Source: Callorhinus ursinus
Lineage: Eukaryota; Chordata; Mammalia; Carnivora; Otariidae
Length of the DNA stretch: 64,000 bases
NCBI RefSeq assembly: GCF_003265705.1
Contig: NW_020312859.1
Location: 3,589,932-3,653,931, forward strand
Direction of reading: 5' to 3'
The position numbers and the translations under genes are program-made. Under the pieces are notes generated by a model. The model was not told the origin of the DNA, searched no databases, and saw only the letters and a program-made list of their open reading frames with translations. Position 1 is the stretch's first letter, and every line of letters begins with the position of its first letter. Below, one piece after another: positions 54,415-64,000 of this stretch.

Positions 54415-54585
54415 ATCTTTGGAATCTATCCACTTCTCTCCATGTCCACCAACCACTCCCTAGTTCCAGCTGCCATCAACCATCTCCAAGCGTCTAGAAT
54501 CTAAGCAACTGCAATAAGCTCATCACTGATCTCTGTCTCACTCTGCCCATTGCCTTGATTTTCCTATGAACCTTTATAAGCAAAG
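54415..54585 (+). repeat. LINE L2 fragment
   Basis: GGAATCTATCCACTTCTCTC, CTAAGCAACTGCAATAAGCT, CATCACTGATCTCTGTCTCA follow the sense L2 ORF end. Confidence 0.7.
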
Positions 54586-54943
54586 GAGAGAAAATGCGTT
54601 GTTGAGTAGCTACCATAGTTTAATTCTTTAATTAATCAATTCATTTAATATTTGTTGAATACTTTCGATGTCCTACAAGTTCTTTTTGGAGCCTGTCCAC
54701 CTGGGATGTGTGGTTACCCTGTCTCTAGTGGCCTTAAGCATTAACCTGCAACCATTGCAAAGTTCAGTGCCTCCATTCTTAGTAAAGGGTGATTATCAAA
54801 GCTTAATCATTTTACTTTCTTGTGTAGTGATGAAATATTTAAAACAGAATGAGGAATTTGGAAAGAAGAAAACCAAGAAACTACCACCTCAAACTAACAC
54901 ACATGAACATTTAATCATATTTGCTTTAAATATATATATGTAT
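54586..54943. other. No recognisable feature
   Basis: AT-rich, ending in an alternating TA run near 54928-54952. No gene. Confidence 0.33.
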
Positions 54944-54950
54944 ATATATA

Positions 54951-55114
54951 TTTAAGGTTTTATTTATTTATTTTGAGAGAGAGAGAGCATGAGTAGAGGG
55001 GAGGGGCAGAGGGAGAAGCAGACTCCCCGCTGAGCAGGGAGCCTGATGTGGGACTCGATCCCAGGACTCTGGGATCATGACCTGAGCTGAAGGCAGGCAG
55101 TTAACCAACTGAGA
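54951..55114 (-). mobile_element. Can-SINE, tRNA head truncated, nested at the tail of another SINE
   Basis: AAGGTTTTATTTATTTATTT, CTGATGTGGGACTCGATCCC and AACCAACTGAG, after which the expected CCACCCAGGCGCC is absent and ACAGAAATATATATATAG follows. So the 5' (tRNA) end is lost. Confidence 0.85.
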
Positions 55115-55119
55115 CAGAA

Positions 55120-55335
55120 ATATATATATAGTTTGAGAGACAGAGAGAGAGAGAGAGGGTGTGCACACATACACCCAAGTGTGGGGGGGCAGGGTAGAGG
55201 GGGAGAGAGTAATCCCAAGCAGACTCCTTGCCCAGCACAGAGCCCGATTCGGGGCCTGATCTCATGACCCTGAGATCACGACCTGAGCTGAAATCAAGAG
55301 TCAGATGCTTATTTGACTGAGCCACCCAGGCGCCC
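55120..55335 (-). mobile_element. Can-SINE (older form)
   Basis: GAGAGAGAGAGGGTGTGCAC, GGGGCCTGATCTCATGACCC, GAGCCACCCAGGCGCCC. The target-site duplication TGCTTT(A/G)AATAT lies outside the whole nest (54934-54945 and 55337-55348), which shows that this SINE arrived first. Confidence 0.88.
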
Positions 55336-55349
55336 CTGCTTTGAATATT

Positions 55350-56030
55350 TCTTAAAAAGGTAAGTAAAATGCTATGCACAATGTTGTAAGTGCCCCTTTG
55401 TGCCCCTCCTCAATCCTGTTCTCCAGGTAGATCCTGTCCTCAATTGACATATTCTTCCTGCTCATGTTTTAATATCTCTCTCTTTGCCTTTGTGAATTTA
55501 AAAAATTAACATTAAGTGATACCATGCTGTAAATATTTTGAAGCTTGATTTAAAAATTCAAACATTGGGGGCGTCTGGGTGACTCCGTCGGTTAAGCATC
55601 TGCCTTCGGCTCAGGTCATGGTCCCAGGGTCCTGGGATCGAGCCCCGCGTCGGGCTCCCTGCTCAGGGGGGAGTCTGCTTCTCCCTCTGCCTCTGCCCCT
55701 CCCCCTGCTTCTGCTTGTTGCTCTCATATGAATAAATAAAATCTTGAAAAATTTCAAACATTTAGTTTTAGAAATTCATCCATGCTAATGACATAGATCA
55801 AGTACATACGTTTTAATGGCTGTGTAGTGTTCCAGCCTGTGAATCCATCACACTTTGCCTCTGTGTTTCTCTACTGAGAGATATTTAGGTTGTCCATACT
55901 TTTGTTTCTGATGACAAACAAAGCGGCACTAAACATCTTTATATCTCTCTCCTTGAGCAGACACAGGATATTTATGTCTACAGTCTTTACCAGATACTGA
56001 CAAATGGCTTTCTAAAGAGGCTATCTTGTC
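55350..56030 (-). mobile_element. Old L1M 3' end, split by a SINE
   Basis: AAATTCATCCATGCTAATGA, TTTTAATGGCTGTGTAGTGT, AGATATTTAGGTTGTCCATA, AGCGGCACTAAACATC. Reverse orientation; strongly decayed on the left side. Confidence 0.68.
55567..55746 (+). mobile_element. Can-SINE nested in L1M
   Basis: GGGGCGTCTGGGTGACTCCG, GGTCATGGTCCCAGGGTCCT, GGGATCGAGCCCCGCGTCGG, tail AATAAATAAAATCTT. The target-site duplication is AAAATT(T)CAAACATT on both sides. Confidence 0.94.
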
Positions 56031-56039
56031 ATGTGGCAG

Positions 56040-56180
56040 GGAAATTCTAGGACTGGGGATCAGGTGACTTAGTTCTAGTCTAATTCTGGCATCTACTCAC
56101 TGTGTGACCTCCAGCTTCCCCCTCCTTGGCCTCAGTTTCCCCATCATTAAGATGAAGGTCTGGACTAGCAGATTTCTACA
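56040..56180 (+). repeat. MIR
   Basis: AGTTCTAGTCTAATTCTGGC, TCACTGTGTGACCTCCAGC, CCTCAGTTTCCCCATCATTA. Confidence 0.82.
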
Positions 56181-56359
56181 GTTCCTTCTCCTGAGCTGGC
56201 TACAAAAAGATGTTTTGGGGAAATATCTGCTCTCCTGGAAACAAAGAAATGTCCCAGAGGTGAGTTTGCTGTAAGCCCCAGAGAGGGGTTTATTGTGGAA
56301 GGCAGTTGACACTTTGAGCTCCTACCAAGTGTTGGACACTTTTGTTTTTCATTTACTTG

Positions 56360-56455
56360 ACTCAGGAGATTAAATGGTTTGTTCAAGACCACAGAGCTAG
56401 GAATGATCAGAACTAGACTTGAACCCAGGACTGCGGGATTCCAGAGCCTGAGTTC
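56360..56455 (-). repeat. MIR fragment
   Basis: TCAAGACCACAGAGCTAGGA, GACTTGAACCCAGGACTGCG. Confidence 0.65.
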
Positions 56456-58194
56456 TGCTTTTGCTCTGCCACAGGGCAAGTTCCTTCCCAACACCCCCAT
56501 CTGGGTTGTTGGAATGGTGTTCTTGGGAGTCAGTGGGCAGGCCATTGATGCCAAGGTGCCCCAGCCTTGGACCCTGCCCCAGGAATGCAGAGCTGAGCCT
56601 AGTAGATGTGAGGAAGGTGTAAGAAGGAGCCCTCCTTTGGAGGGAAGAGAAGGAGCAAATGGGACTGAGCCAGAAGCTGAGGACACCACAAAAGCGTGAA
56701 CTCTGAAGGCATTTATCCTCTGACCACAGCCAATGAACCAGCGAGGAACAGGCATCAATAAGAAGCAAATTAAAAACCAGCTCCAGTTAATTAGTAAGCA
56801 CAGCTGCTTGCTTTCCTGCATTCAATTTCAGACTCACATTATGAATTGCCTCCCTGGAGAAACCAACCCCTCCTCCCCCAAAAAAGGCTTTGATCCAATA
56901 AACCAACTTTTAACGGAGCAGCATCTTTCAATCGAAGGATGATGGCAACTTATCTCTGGGTCCCAGCTCTGTGGTGACATGAATTCTCTGAGCTGCCCAA
57001 TCTCACTCAAGGTTAGTAATTAAGGCATAATTGAAATGAAATTAATTGCAATAAATGTGTAATTAGCACAGCCATTGATTAAGGGCATTTGAAATACAGT
57101 CTGTGCATGAGACATTGATTGCCATGCTTTTTTTGATAAATGTGATTGCAGTGATATCTTTTGTTAACTCCAGAAGGTCTTTTTTGTGTAAAGAATTTCC
57201 ACAGGAAGGACTAGCCTTGAAGCCATCTGATTTCCTGAAATTCAGAGATATGTAGAGAATATTCCAGGTCCCACATGTGTTGAGTACAAGCTGTTTTGCC
57301 CAGATTTTGTATAGGATCTGTTTCAGGGTGGCCCCCTGGCCCATAGGCATCTTTGTTCAAATTAGAGATAGGCACTCCTTACTTTGGGTAGACCCAGCTC
57401 ATGCTACGTGCACAACTTGACCGGTGGAGTGTGGGCTGGATTTCAACACTCACTGTTCCATCCAGCTGGGCACCTTTGTGCAGTGAGCAACTTTTACATC
57501 CATACACAGCAGACTTGGTATCCTTCTCCATGTAGAGGGAGATAACAGGAAGGCAGAACCAGACCTTATTGGCTTGAAGCTTGTCTTGCGATCAAAGCCT
57601 ACAGATGCCTTCCTCTCCCAAGCCACTCTAATTGGTTAAATGTTATGCAGAAATTGCCATCTGAAATGCTGGGATGCTGGCAGTAGCCCCAAGGGAAGAC
57701 AGTGGGACTGGGCTAGGTAAGGCCTGGGGATGGGTGGGGGGTATAATTTGGCCACAGAACTGAGTGGTGGGCAGGCGGTAGCAGTTCCAGGCAGTCTGTC
57801 CTAACCACACTATTAGGGGAGGCATGTTGACTTGTGGACAGTCAGGCTGGACAATGCAGGGGTCAGTGTGGTAGAAGGATGGACAGGACCTGCCAGATGA
57901 GTTGGTGGGAGGTAGGACTGGGGTTCCTTGGGGTCCCACACTGAGTCTGGGACAGTGGGGTCCAGGTCTGAGTTAGTTGGGGGAGAATATAGTATGTTAG
58001 GGCAGCTGATCTACTCCAGGCCCTGCCCTTGGATGGGGCTGACCTAGGCTGGGTGACAAGGGGTTGAATGTCATGTCTTCATGTTTGCAGCTCAGTGATG
58101 ACCATTCCTCCCCAGTTTTCTGGGTCTGAACGGGAGTGGCTGGTCCTGAGTGATCCTGAGGCCTTCCCTCTGTGCGTGTCTGCTCTTTATATTG
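56456..58194. other. Long low-repeat stretch with candidate regulatory block
   Basis: About 1.7 kb without a recognised transposon. 56730-57250 is AT-rich with many TAAT cores (CCAGTTAATTAGTAAGCAC, GTAATTAAGGCATAATTG, GAAATTAATTGCAATAAATG, GTGTAATTAGCACAG). A 218-codon minus frame at 56165-56821 crosses MIR sequence on its 3' side and has no domain. Confidence 0.45.
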
Positions 58195-58330
58195 AGGAGT
58201 TTACTCATTCATTCAACTTTTTTCATTCATACATCCTGTAAATATTTAGTAGGTGTCTTCTATATGCATGTGCTGTGCTAACTGCTAGGAATAAAGTCGT
58301 GACCTAGTCCCTCATGGAGTTCAAGATTGA
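58195..58330 (-). repeat. LINE L2 end
   Basis: TTCATTCATACATCCTGTAA, ATATTTAGTAGGTGTCTTCT, TGACCTAGTCCCTCATGGAG. Confidence 0.78.
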
Positions 58331-58954
58331 ATGTGCCAAGCTTTCAATAATCAAACAAACTTGCATATCCCCCTAATTATAAGGTGGAACCAGGTGTGCT
58401 GGATGCTGTTTGCCTCTCCAGATCCACACTCTACCTTCCTCCCTCTACCCTCCTCTGTGCCCTGGAGGCTGATCACTGTGGACTGCATCAATGGCTTTTC
58501 TGTTCTCTGCTTTTAGAGACTGGGCCATAGGGGGCCTGACCAGAGACCGGAGGGAGAGAGGGAGGGAAATGGGGTATTTATTCCCCCAGATCTCTGGGAC
58601 TTGGCTGTGTCCTTACTGAACGGCACATCTCTCCACCCAGCTCTCAGATTCTGGTACAGCTTTCTCCCCGTGAGGCCAAGGGGTGTTAATGATGTCCCAC
58701 TGTTCTTAGCTCTGGAGCACTGCATGAACCTCTGTGTTTCCCTTCCCCTTGACCATGGTCTCTTTAGAATCTTGGGTTACCCAGAATGGCTGTGCCATAT
58801 GTTTCTCCTGAGAGACTGACTAGGTTGGTAGAAGTGCAGGGGACTATGAGAAGGGACCGTGGGGGAGCACTGGCTTGATCTAGTGTGCAAGTGTGTGTGT
58901 GTATGTATGTGTGAAAGAATGCTTCTTTGCAGTTAAAACTGAGATCTGAAAGAG
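58331..58954. other. No recognisable feature
   Basis: Unique-looking sequence with a short TG run at 58887-58912; no gene. Confidence 0.35.
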
Positions 58955-59065
58955 GAATAAGGGTTAAGCAGATGTGAGAAAGTGGGAGATAAAAGGAATT
59001 TCCCTGCAGAGGAAGAGCAGGTGCAAAGGCCCTGAGGCAGGAGGGGAGAGTAAAATGTCCTTGAG
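58955..59065 (-). repeat. LINE L2 fragment
   Basis: GAGCAGGTGCAAAGGCCCTG followed by AGGCAGGAGGGGAGAG. Probably the same copy family as 58195-58330. Confidence 0.72.
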
Positions 59066-59499
59066 GCCTGGGAGGAGGCTGAGTTCCTCTCGGCATTTGT
59101 TCTCTCTTCTGGCCAAGATCAAGGGCAACTGTGGTCCCTGAAGCTTGCAACAGCCTTCCAGAAGCCAGAGGCCTTTTGGACCCAAGCATCTTTGACTTTC
59201 AGGGCTATATTCCCTATCTGGGGTCTGGCCTAAGTCCTGGTGGCATGGCCTTGAAGTCTTTCAGCCATTTCTTGCAGCAAGAGAATCTGTCTTTCCTCAA
59301 GTCTACACACTCCTTTTGATATGCTTCTTGGATAGGAGAGGAGCATCCTGCCTCCCTAAGGGGGCAGTGAACTGTGTGTAGTTGACCCCTTGGAACCAGA
59401 CTTACCTAGAAATGAATCCTCTCTACTTGACCTGCTGCAAGGTAGATATCTTTGCACCTCATTTTCTCACCTGTAAAATGGGGATAATAAAACCTGATT
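59066..59499. other. No firm feature
   Basis: Mostly unique-looking; CTCATTTTCTCACCTGTAAA near 59458 is a MIR scrap. Confidence 0.38.
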
Positions 59500-59725
59500 A
59501 AACAACGCATCTCTCAGCTCTCCTCCTCACTCCCAGCGCAGTTCAGAACCTTGGTCTCTCTTGGCCAAATATCTCCCACCTTCAGTTTTTATCTTGCATG
59601 ACCCCCTCCTCCAGTTTTTAGCCAGGTTGCTCCTTCTGAAATGTAGATTTGATCTCATAACACCCGTAATCATAATCCTTCAGTGGCTCCCCAGGGCTCC
59701 CGACAATGGGCTATCAGATACACTG
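59500..59725 (+). repeat. LINE L2, first part (split)
   Basis: GTTGCTCCTTCTGAAATGTA, GATCTCATAACACCCGTAAT, CCTTCAGTGGCTCCCCAGGG. Continues at 60435. Confidence 0.72.
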
Positions 59726-59727
59726 GG

Positions 59728-60330
59728 AAAATTTTTATTTTTAGAAAATTGTGGTAAAAACACATAACATAAAATTTACCATCTTAACCTTTTTTAAGTG
59801 TACAGTTCAGTAATGTTAATTATACTTACACTGTTGTGCAGTATAAATACAGAACTTTCTCATCTTGAGAAACCAAAACTGTGCCCATTAAACAACTCCC
59901 TATTACCCCTCCCCGGGCCCCTAGCAGCCACCTTCTGCTTTCTGTTTCTGTGAATCTGATTAGGTACCTCATATAAGTGGAAACATACCATATTTGTGTT
60001 TCTGTGACTGGCTTATTTTACTCAACATACTATCCTCCAGATGGACATGTTCAGCCATTGTTGGAGCCTATGTCAGAATTTCCTTCCTTTTTAAGGCTGA
60101 GTAATATTCCATTGTATGTATAGACCATGTTGTCTTGATACCCTTCCATCCATTAGTGGACACTTAGGTGGCTTCTACTTCTTTGCTGTTGTGAATAATG
60201 CTTTATGAGCATGGGTGTATAAATGCCTCTCTGAGACCCTGCTTTCAGTTGTTTTGGATACATACCCATAAGTGGGATTGCTGGGTCACATGGTAGTTCT
60301 GTTTTTAATTTTTTGAGGGACCACCATACT
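59728..60330 (-). mobile_element. Old L1M 3' end inserted in L2
   Basis: ACACATAACATAAAATTTAC, GTGTACAGTTCAGTAATGTT, GAGTAATATTCCATTGTATG, TTGCTGTTGTGAATAATGC, GGGATTGCTGGGTCACATGG. Confidence 0.86.
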
Positions 60331-60334
60331 GTTG

Positions 60335-60434
60335 GAAAGGACTTAAGAAATGTGGATGGCTGGGTCCACCCTGGGAGATGCTGGTTCAAAAGGTCTACAG
60401 GTGATGTGGGGAGGTTGGGGGGGTGGGTTGAGAA
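60335..60434. repeat. Short unassigned piece, MER5-like
   Basis: GGGTCCACCCTGGGAGATGC, TGGTTCAAAAGGTCTACAGG, then G-rich GGGGGGGTGGG. A small remnant between two repeats. Confidence 0.35.
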
Positions 60435-60730
60435 TCATGTCTAAATTCCTGAACTTGGCACACAAAATCCTTGATGGTCTACCTCCCCAGCCTCTGCCAC
60501 TGTCTACTTGTCATACATGTACCTAAGAAATACCCATCTGCTTGTTTCCCGGACACAGCAAAGCACTTCATTCCCCCAGGCCTTTGCACATGCTCTACCT
60601 TCCAACCAGAGTTCCCTGTCTGTCTTCTGTGCCTGGAACACCTCAGTTCATCTGGCAAAATTCAGCTCAGTTATTGGTCACCTTCATTAGGAAAGCCCTT
60701 CCCTTCCTGGTCTTGGCTCCTCATGGCTGG
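60435..60730 (+). repeat. LINE L2, second part
   Basis: TAAATTCCTGAACTTGGCAC, AAAATCCTTGATGGTCTACC, CCCCCAGGCCTTTGCACATG, CTGTGCCTGGAACACCTCAG, TAGGAAAGCCCTTCCCTTCC: the L2 ORF end resumed after the L1M. Confidence 0.84.
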
Positions 60731-61079
60731 CAGCCAAGCTAAGCCCCACAGAGGAGGGAGCAGAACCAGCTCGGTCCTGTAAGGTCCACACAGAGAGCCA
60801 ATTCTTTATCCTCATCAGCAGATTTGGAACAGAGTTTGAAACATACACATATGCCATGGTTGCCATGGTTACTGTAAAGGCATTCTAAATGTAGATGATT
60901 ACATAATCGGCTGGAATAACTCTTCTGGAAAATAAAAAGTTCTGACCCTCCTCTTGCAATGAACCCAAAAACTGTGGGTGGTGACTCTACATAGAGTCCC
61001 TGTGGAATGATGCATTTGGGCTGTGGGCAACAAGAAGACTTGCCTTAAAAGTGCCCCACGCCACCATCCAGGACGAAGC
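60731..61079. other. No recognisable feature
   Basis: Unique-looking sequence, no gene. Confidence 0.33.
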
Positions 61080-61165
61080 TTTCATTCTTCAGATGGCAAA
61101 ACTGAGGCCCAGAGAGGAGAAGTGACTTTCTTGGAGTTCCACAGAGAGCTGGAACCTGAGCCAGG
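61080..61165 (-). repeat. MIR fragment
   Basis: GATGGCAAAACTGAGGCCCA, GAGAGGAGAAGTGACTTTCT. Confidence 0.74.
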
Positions 61166-61287
61166 ACCAGCTCCACGTCACCAGGGACGGGTGCCATGGG
61201 GGCAGAAGTCCTACACCTGCTATGAGGCAGACCTGAATATAAACCATGGTTCTTGGAGTCTCAGTTTTTTAACTTGGGATATTACTT

Positions 61288-61580
61288 GTATTAGTCAGTG
61301 TAATTAATGCTGGTTGCTATAACAAACAACTCCAAGTCTCAGTGGCTTTTCAACAATAAAAGTTTTGTTTTTTGCTTATGACATAGAGCGATTGGGTGTT
61401 TGATAGATGAGATTGCATGTGATGACTGAGGAATCCAGGTTCCTTTCATCTCTTGGCTTTACCATCTCCAAGGATCACGAGGAACAGATGACAAAGGGCC
61501 TCCTGCTAGGTGGACACATGGTGACAAGCATGGTGGATCTGTAGGAAGAAACAAGGGAAAAGGCTATCCTTCAGCCAGGA
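61288..61580 (-). mobile_element. LTR-like old repeat (tentative)
   Basis: TGTATTAGTCAGTGTAATTA, GCTATAACAAACAACTCCAA, TCTCAGTGGCTTTTCAACAA at the left; decays to the right. Resembles a reverse LTR terminus of the MaLR/ERVL kind. Confidence 0.45.
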
Positions 61581-61774
61581 TTGACACATCTTGAGGTCTA
61601 TTTTATTACTTCAGCCAAACTTAAGCCTAGTCGAATATGAAGATTGATGATCTCTGGAGCAGAGCAAGGAGATGGTTACCAAGGACCTATTAAAGCCTTC
61701 CACTTCCATGTGGCTCCATCCCCAGAGGTTATGTTGGAACATATCTTTTAGGGAGGCCATAAGATATAGGGAAA

Positions 61775-61881
61775 GAGCAGAAACTTTGAAATCATGCAGA
61801 CCTGGATTTTATCTTTGTCTCGTGTTTTATTAGCCATGGGATCTCAGACAAGTTATTTACCTTCTCAGAGCCTCTGTTTCT
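61775..61881 (+). repeat. MIR, first part (split by a SINE)
   Basis: CATGCAGACCTGGATTTTAT, TAGCCATGGGATCTCAGACA, AGTTATTTACCTTCTCAGAG. Continues at 62026. Confidence 0.78.
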
Positions 61882-62025
61882 TTTTAATTAATCAATGAAT
61901 TTTTAAAAGTAGACTCCACACCCAGTGTGGAGCCCAATACAGGGCTTGAACTCAGGACCCTGAGATCGAGACCTGAGTTGAGATCAAGAGTTGGCTGCTT
62001 AACTGGCTGAGTCACCCAGGCGCCC
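61882..62025 (-). mobile_element. Older Can-SINE inserted in MIR
   Basis: CTCCACACCCAGTGTGGAGC, GAGATCAAGAGTTGGCTGC, GAGTCACCCAGGCGCCC. The target-site duplication CTCAGAG(A)CCTCTGTTTCT is 18 bp with two mismatches (61864-61881 and 62026-62043). Confidence 0.93.
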
Positions 62026-62112
62026 CTCAGAACTTCTGTTTCTGTATCAAAACGGAATAATTAATAAAGATGCAAAAATTAAATGGGCTATATATAGAGA
62101 GAACAGTATTTT
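62026..62112 (+). repeat. MIR, second part
   Basis: TTTCTGTATCAAAACGGAAT, AATTAATAAAGATGC, then AGGTGCTCAATAAACATG at about 62121. Confidence 0.7.
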
Positions 62113-62439
62113 CCTATAGTAGGTGCTCAATAAACATGCTCTTTATTATCTTCCTGGTTCTAAAACATTTTTAGAACCTAGAATATATTGGCCCTTCAAA
62201 ACTGACTACTTACTCCTCCATAATGTGTTCTCACTTCCTGCATCTTCACCACTTCTTATCCTCATCCCGGTAGCTGTGCCTTGGGCATATTCCATAAGAG
62301 CAGCTCCACCTTCTTAGCATCTGCCAGCACTCCAAGCGCCATCCTAGAATGCTGTCAGCCCCAACAGGACAGAGTTGGGTAGGCTGGTGGACAACTCATA
62401 GGATCCACACGGCCAAAGCTTGCAGCGTGTTGGAGGCCA

Positions 62440-62755
62440 TGAGGTGGCTGAATTTTATTCTAAGTGCAATCCACTGAAGGATGTTACAACCAGAGAGAAG
62501 AATGACTTAACTTACATTTTAAAAGACATGCTGGTGTTTTTTTTTTGTTTTGTTTTGTTTTTGTTTTTCCCCTGCTCCTTAGAGAATGAATTGTAGAGGT
62601 ACAGGACTAGAAGCAGGGAGATCTGATAGTGTGGGAGCAGTTGGGATGGACAGAGGTAGACAGATTTAAGAAATATTTAGGAGAGGGAATCAATGAACCT
62701 TGAGGCTGGGAAGTCTCCCAGAAGGAGCTAAGTGATCAGAGGGCCTATGAAGGAT
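62440..62755 (-). repeat. LINE L2 fragment
   Basis: GGCTGAATTTTATTCTAAGT, GCAATCCACTGAAGGATGTT, ACTTAACTTACATTTTAAAA, GAATGAATTGTAGAGGTACA, GGACAGAGGTAGACAGATTT. Clear reverse L2, with an added (TTTTG)n run at 62538-62568. Confidence 0.84.
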
Positions 62756-62769
62756 ATGGAGGGTATGTA

Positions 62770-63345
62770 AGAGAGACTTGAAACATGGAACATTGTTATT
62801 TTTCAGCAAGACACACAATTGCAGCAGTATCTAAAGGTGCAGTTACAGAAAACTCCACTGAACTAAAGGGAGATTTAAATCTACAGATAGAAAGCCTTCC
62901 AATATAAATAAGAAAAAGGAGCCGTCTCACAGTCACTGCCAGGAGAGATTTTAAATTTCAACGATAAAGAAACAATCTTACAAGCATACGTGAAGGTAAA
63001 CATTTTAAAAAGAAACAAAGGGAGAAAAATCAGACTGACTTGACTGCAAATTTCTTCACAGCATTACATGCAGGAGAAAATCAGAGTCAAAGCTTTGAAG
63101 GAAGTTACCCAAAAATTCTGTGCCCAGGCAAGAGGTCATTTATATTGGATGACAATTTAAAAATGTTGTTAGGTATGCAGAGACAGAGATTATACCACTT
63201 GTATATTTCTTTTCTGGGGAAAAAAAGGCTGGAAAGTGCATTTCAAAATATCAAGGTATGAAGCAAACACTTTAAGAATGGAAAATTCAGGCTATCAATG
63301 GTGGGCAGTAGGAATTGAAAGTTTAAACCTAGCATAAATCTAAAT
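62770..63345 (+). mobile_element. Old LINE coding remnant (HAL1/L1M, tentative)
   Basis: AATCAGACTGACTTGACTGC, AAATTTCTTCACAGCATTAC, GGAAGTTACCCAAAAATTCT and GTGCCCAGGCAAGAGGTCAT recall the decayed LINE pattern 'GACTGACAGCAGACTTCTC ... AAGAATTCTATACCCAG'. No open frame. Confidence 0.5.
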
Positions 63346-63352
63346 ATTCTTC

Positions 63353-63538
63353 TTTAAAAAGATTTTATTTATTTATTTGACAGAGAGAGAGAACGAGTGA
63401 GAGTAGGGGAAGAAGGACAAGCAGACTCTGAGCTGAGTGCAGAGCCTGATGTGGGGTTTGATCGCACGACCTTGAGATCATGACCTGAGCTGAAATCAAG
63501 AGTCAGATGCTCAACTGACTAAGCCACCCAGGCGCCCC
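63353..63538 (-). mobile_element. Can-SINE
   Basis: AAAAAGATTTTATTTATTTA, CTGATGTGGGGTTTGATCGC, AAATCAAGAGTCAGATGCTC, AAGCCACCCAGGCGCCCC. Flanks TAAATATTCTTCTTTAAA and TAGATACATCTTTAAA look like a degraded target-site duplication. Confidence 0.92.
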
Positions 63539-63594
63539 TAGATACATCTTTAAATTGAAAATAAAATGTCATAAAGAACTCTAGAAAGAATGAA

Positions 63595-63815
63595 AATAAT
63601 AATAGCTAATGGTTAGTGGCCAGTTCCTATATGGCAGGCATTAAATGCTCTACCCATATTAATTCATTTAATTCTCATATATCTTCACGAGGTGGGCACT
63701 TTCAGAAACTCTATTTTAAAAAAGAGGAACCTGAATATGGAGATATTAAGTAATTCTCCCAAGGTTATACACACATGAACCCAGGAAATCTGACTCCAGA
63801 ACTTGTGTGACCAAT
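63595..63815 (-). repeat. MIR, long copy
   Basis: CATATTAATTCATTTAATTC, CACGAGGTGGGCACTTTCAG, CTCCCAAGGTTATACACACA, AATCTGACTCCAGAACTTGT. Confidence 0.78.
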
Positions 63816-64000
63816 TATACTCCTTCCTATATAAATTGGAGGGAGAGGGTGATAAAACTAAAAGTAGCTATGGGGTGAATCTTGCAGATCCGTGTAAGTA
63901 AAGATTAGTGTAAGAGGAAGTTCAGGTAGAAGTTCAATCAAGTTACCTTCCTACAGAACACAAGGAGCTGAAAGTGTGTGTGTTTTTTTTTTTCAAGTTT

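Noticed and set aside
56165..56821. 218-codon minus frame
   Set aside because: The 3' part lies on MIR sequence, the composition is non-specific, and several overlapping frames exist on both strands.

Overview
The window is repeat-rich mammalian nuclear DNA with no supportable functional protein-coding gene. The most telling feature is a set of 22 tRNA-derived Can-SINE (SINEC) copies. They carry the carnivore head 'GCGCCTGGGTGGCTCAG', an internal CT-rich body and an AATAAA-rich tail. The head form is the one I associate with arctoid carnivores (bears, seals, walrus, mustelids) and not the dog SINEC_Cf form. Carnivore-type L1 3' ends agree. A run of 10 Ns at 46062-46071 shows this is a draft assembly. 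The sequence alone cannot tell intergenic DNA from the inside of a large intron; I see no convincing exon, promoter or CpG island.

Layout. 1-135 is the 5' part of an RPL10A processed pseudogene on the minus strand, cut by the window edge and lying in a MER5A. 0.4-9.4 kb is packed with 11 SINEs. These include one in a MER20, one in an MLT1 LTR and three stacked in a truncated L1 (about 5.0-6.9 kb). 9.4-20.1 kb has no SINE and holds two MER20 copies, MIR, L2, an old L1M end, a short carnivore L1 end, a palindromic MITE and a (TG)22 microsatellite. 20-26.5 kb holds two SINEs, two MaLR-type LTRs and L2, with several low-repeat blocks between. 26.56-28.43 kb holds two recent L1 insertions 21 bp apart, one only 41 bp long and the other 1.75 kb with an 18-bp perfect target-site duplication and an open ORF2 tail. 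28.4-36.7 kb has LTR-like pieces, MIRs, L1M, an LTR-in-MLT1 nest and a GC-rich SINE with Z-DNA-like and G4-like runs. 37-52.7 kb is sparse (one SINE), with unique sequence, old L1/L2/MLT1, the assembly gap, ATCC repeats and a 45-bp tandem duplication. 52.7-64 kb is again rich in SINE, L1M, L2 and MIR, with a low-repeat AT-rich block at 56.7-57.3 kb that is the best candidate for a conserved regulatory element.

Family names are recalled by eye from consensus patterns. Boundaries anchored by a target-site duplication are good to a few bases; those of old MIR, L2, MER and MLT1 copies are good to perhaps 10-50 bases. No new genetic system was found. The useful observations are insertion histories, small duplications and candidate non-coding elements.
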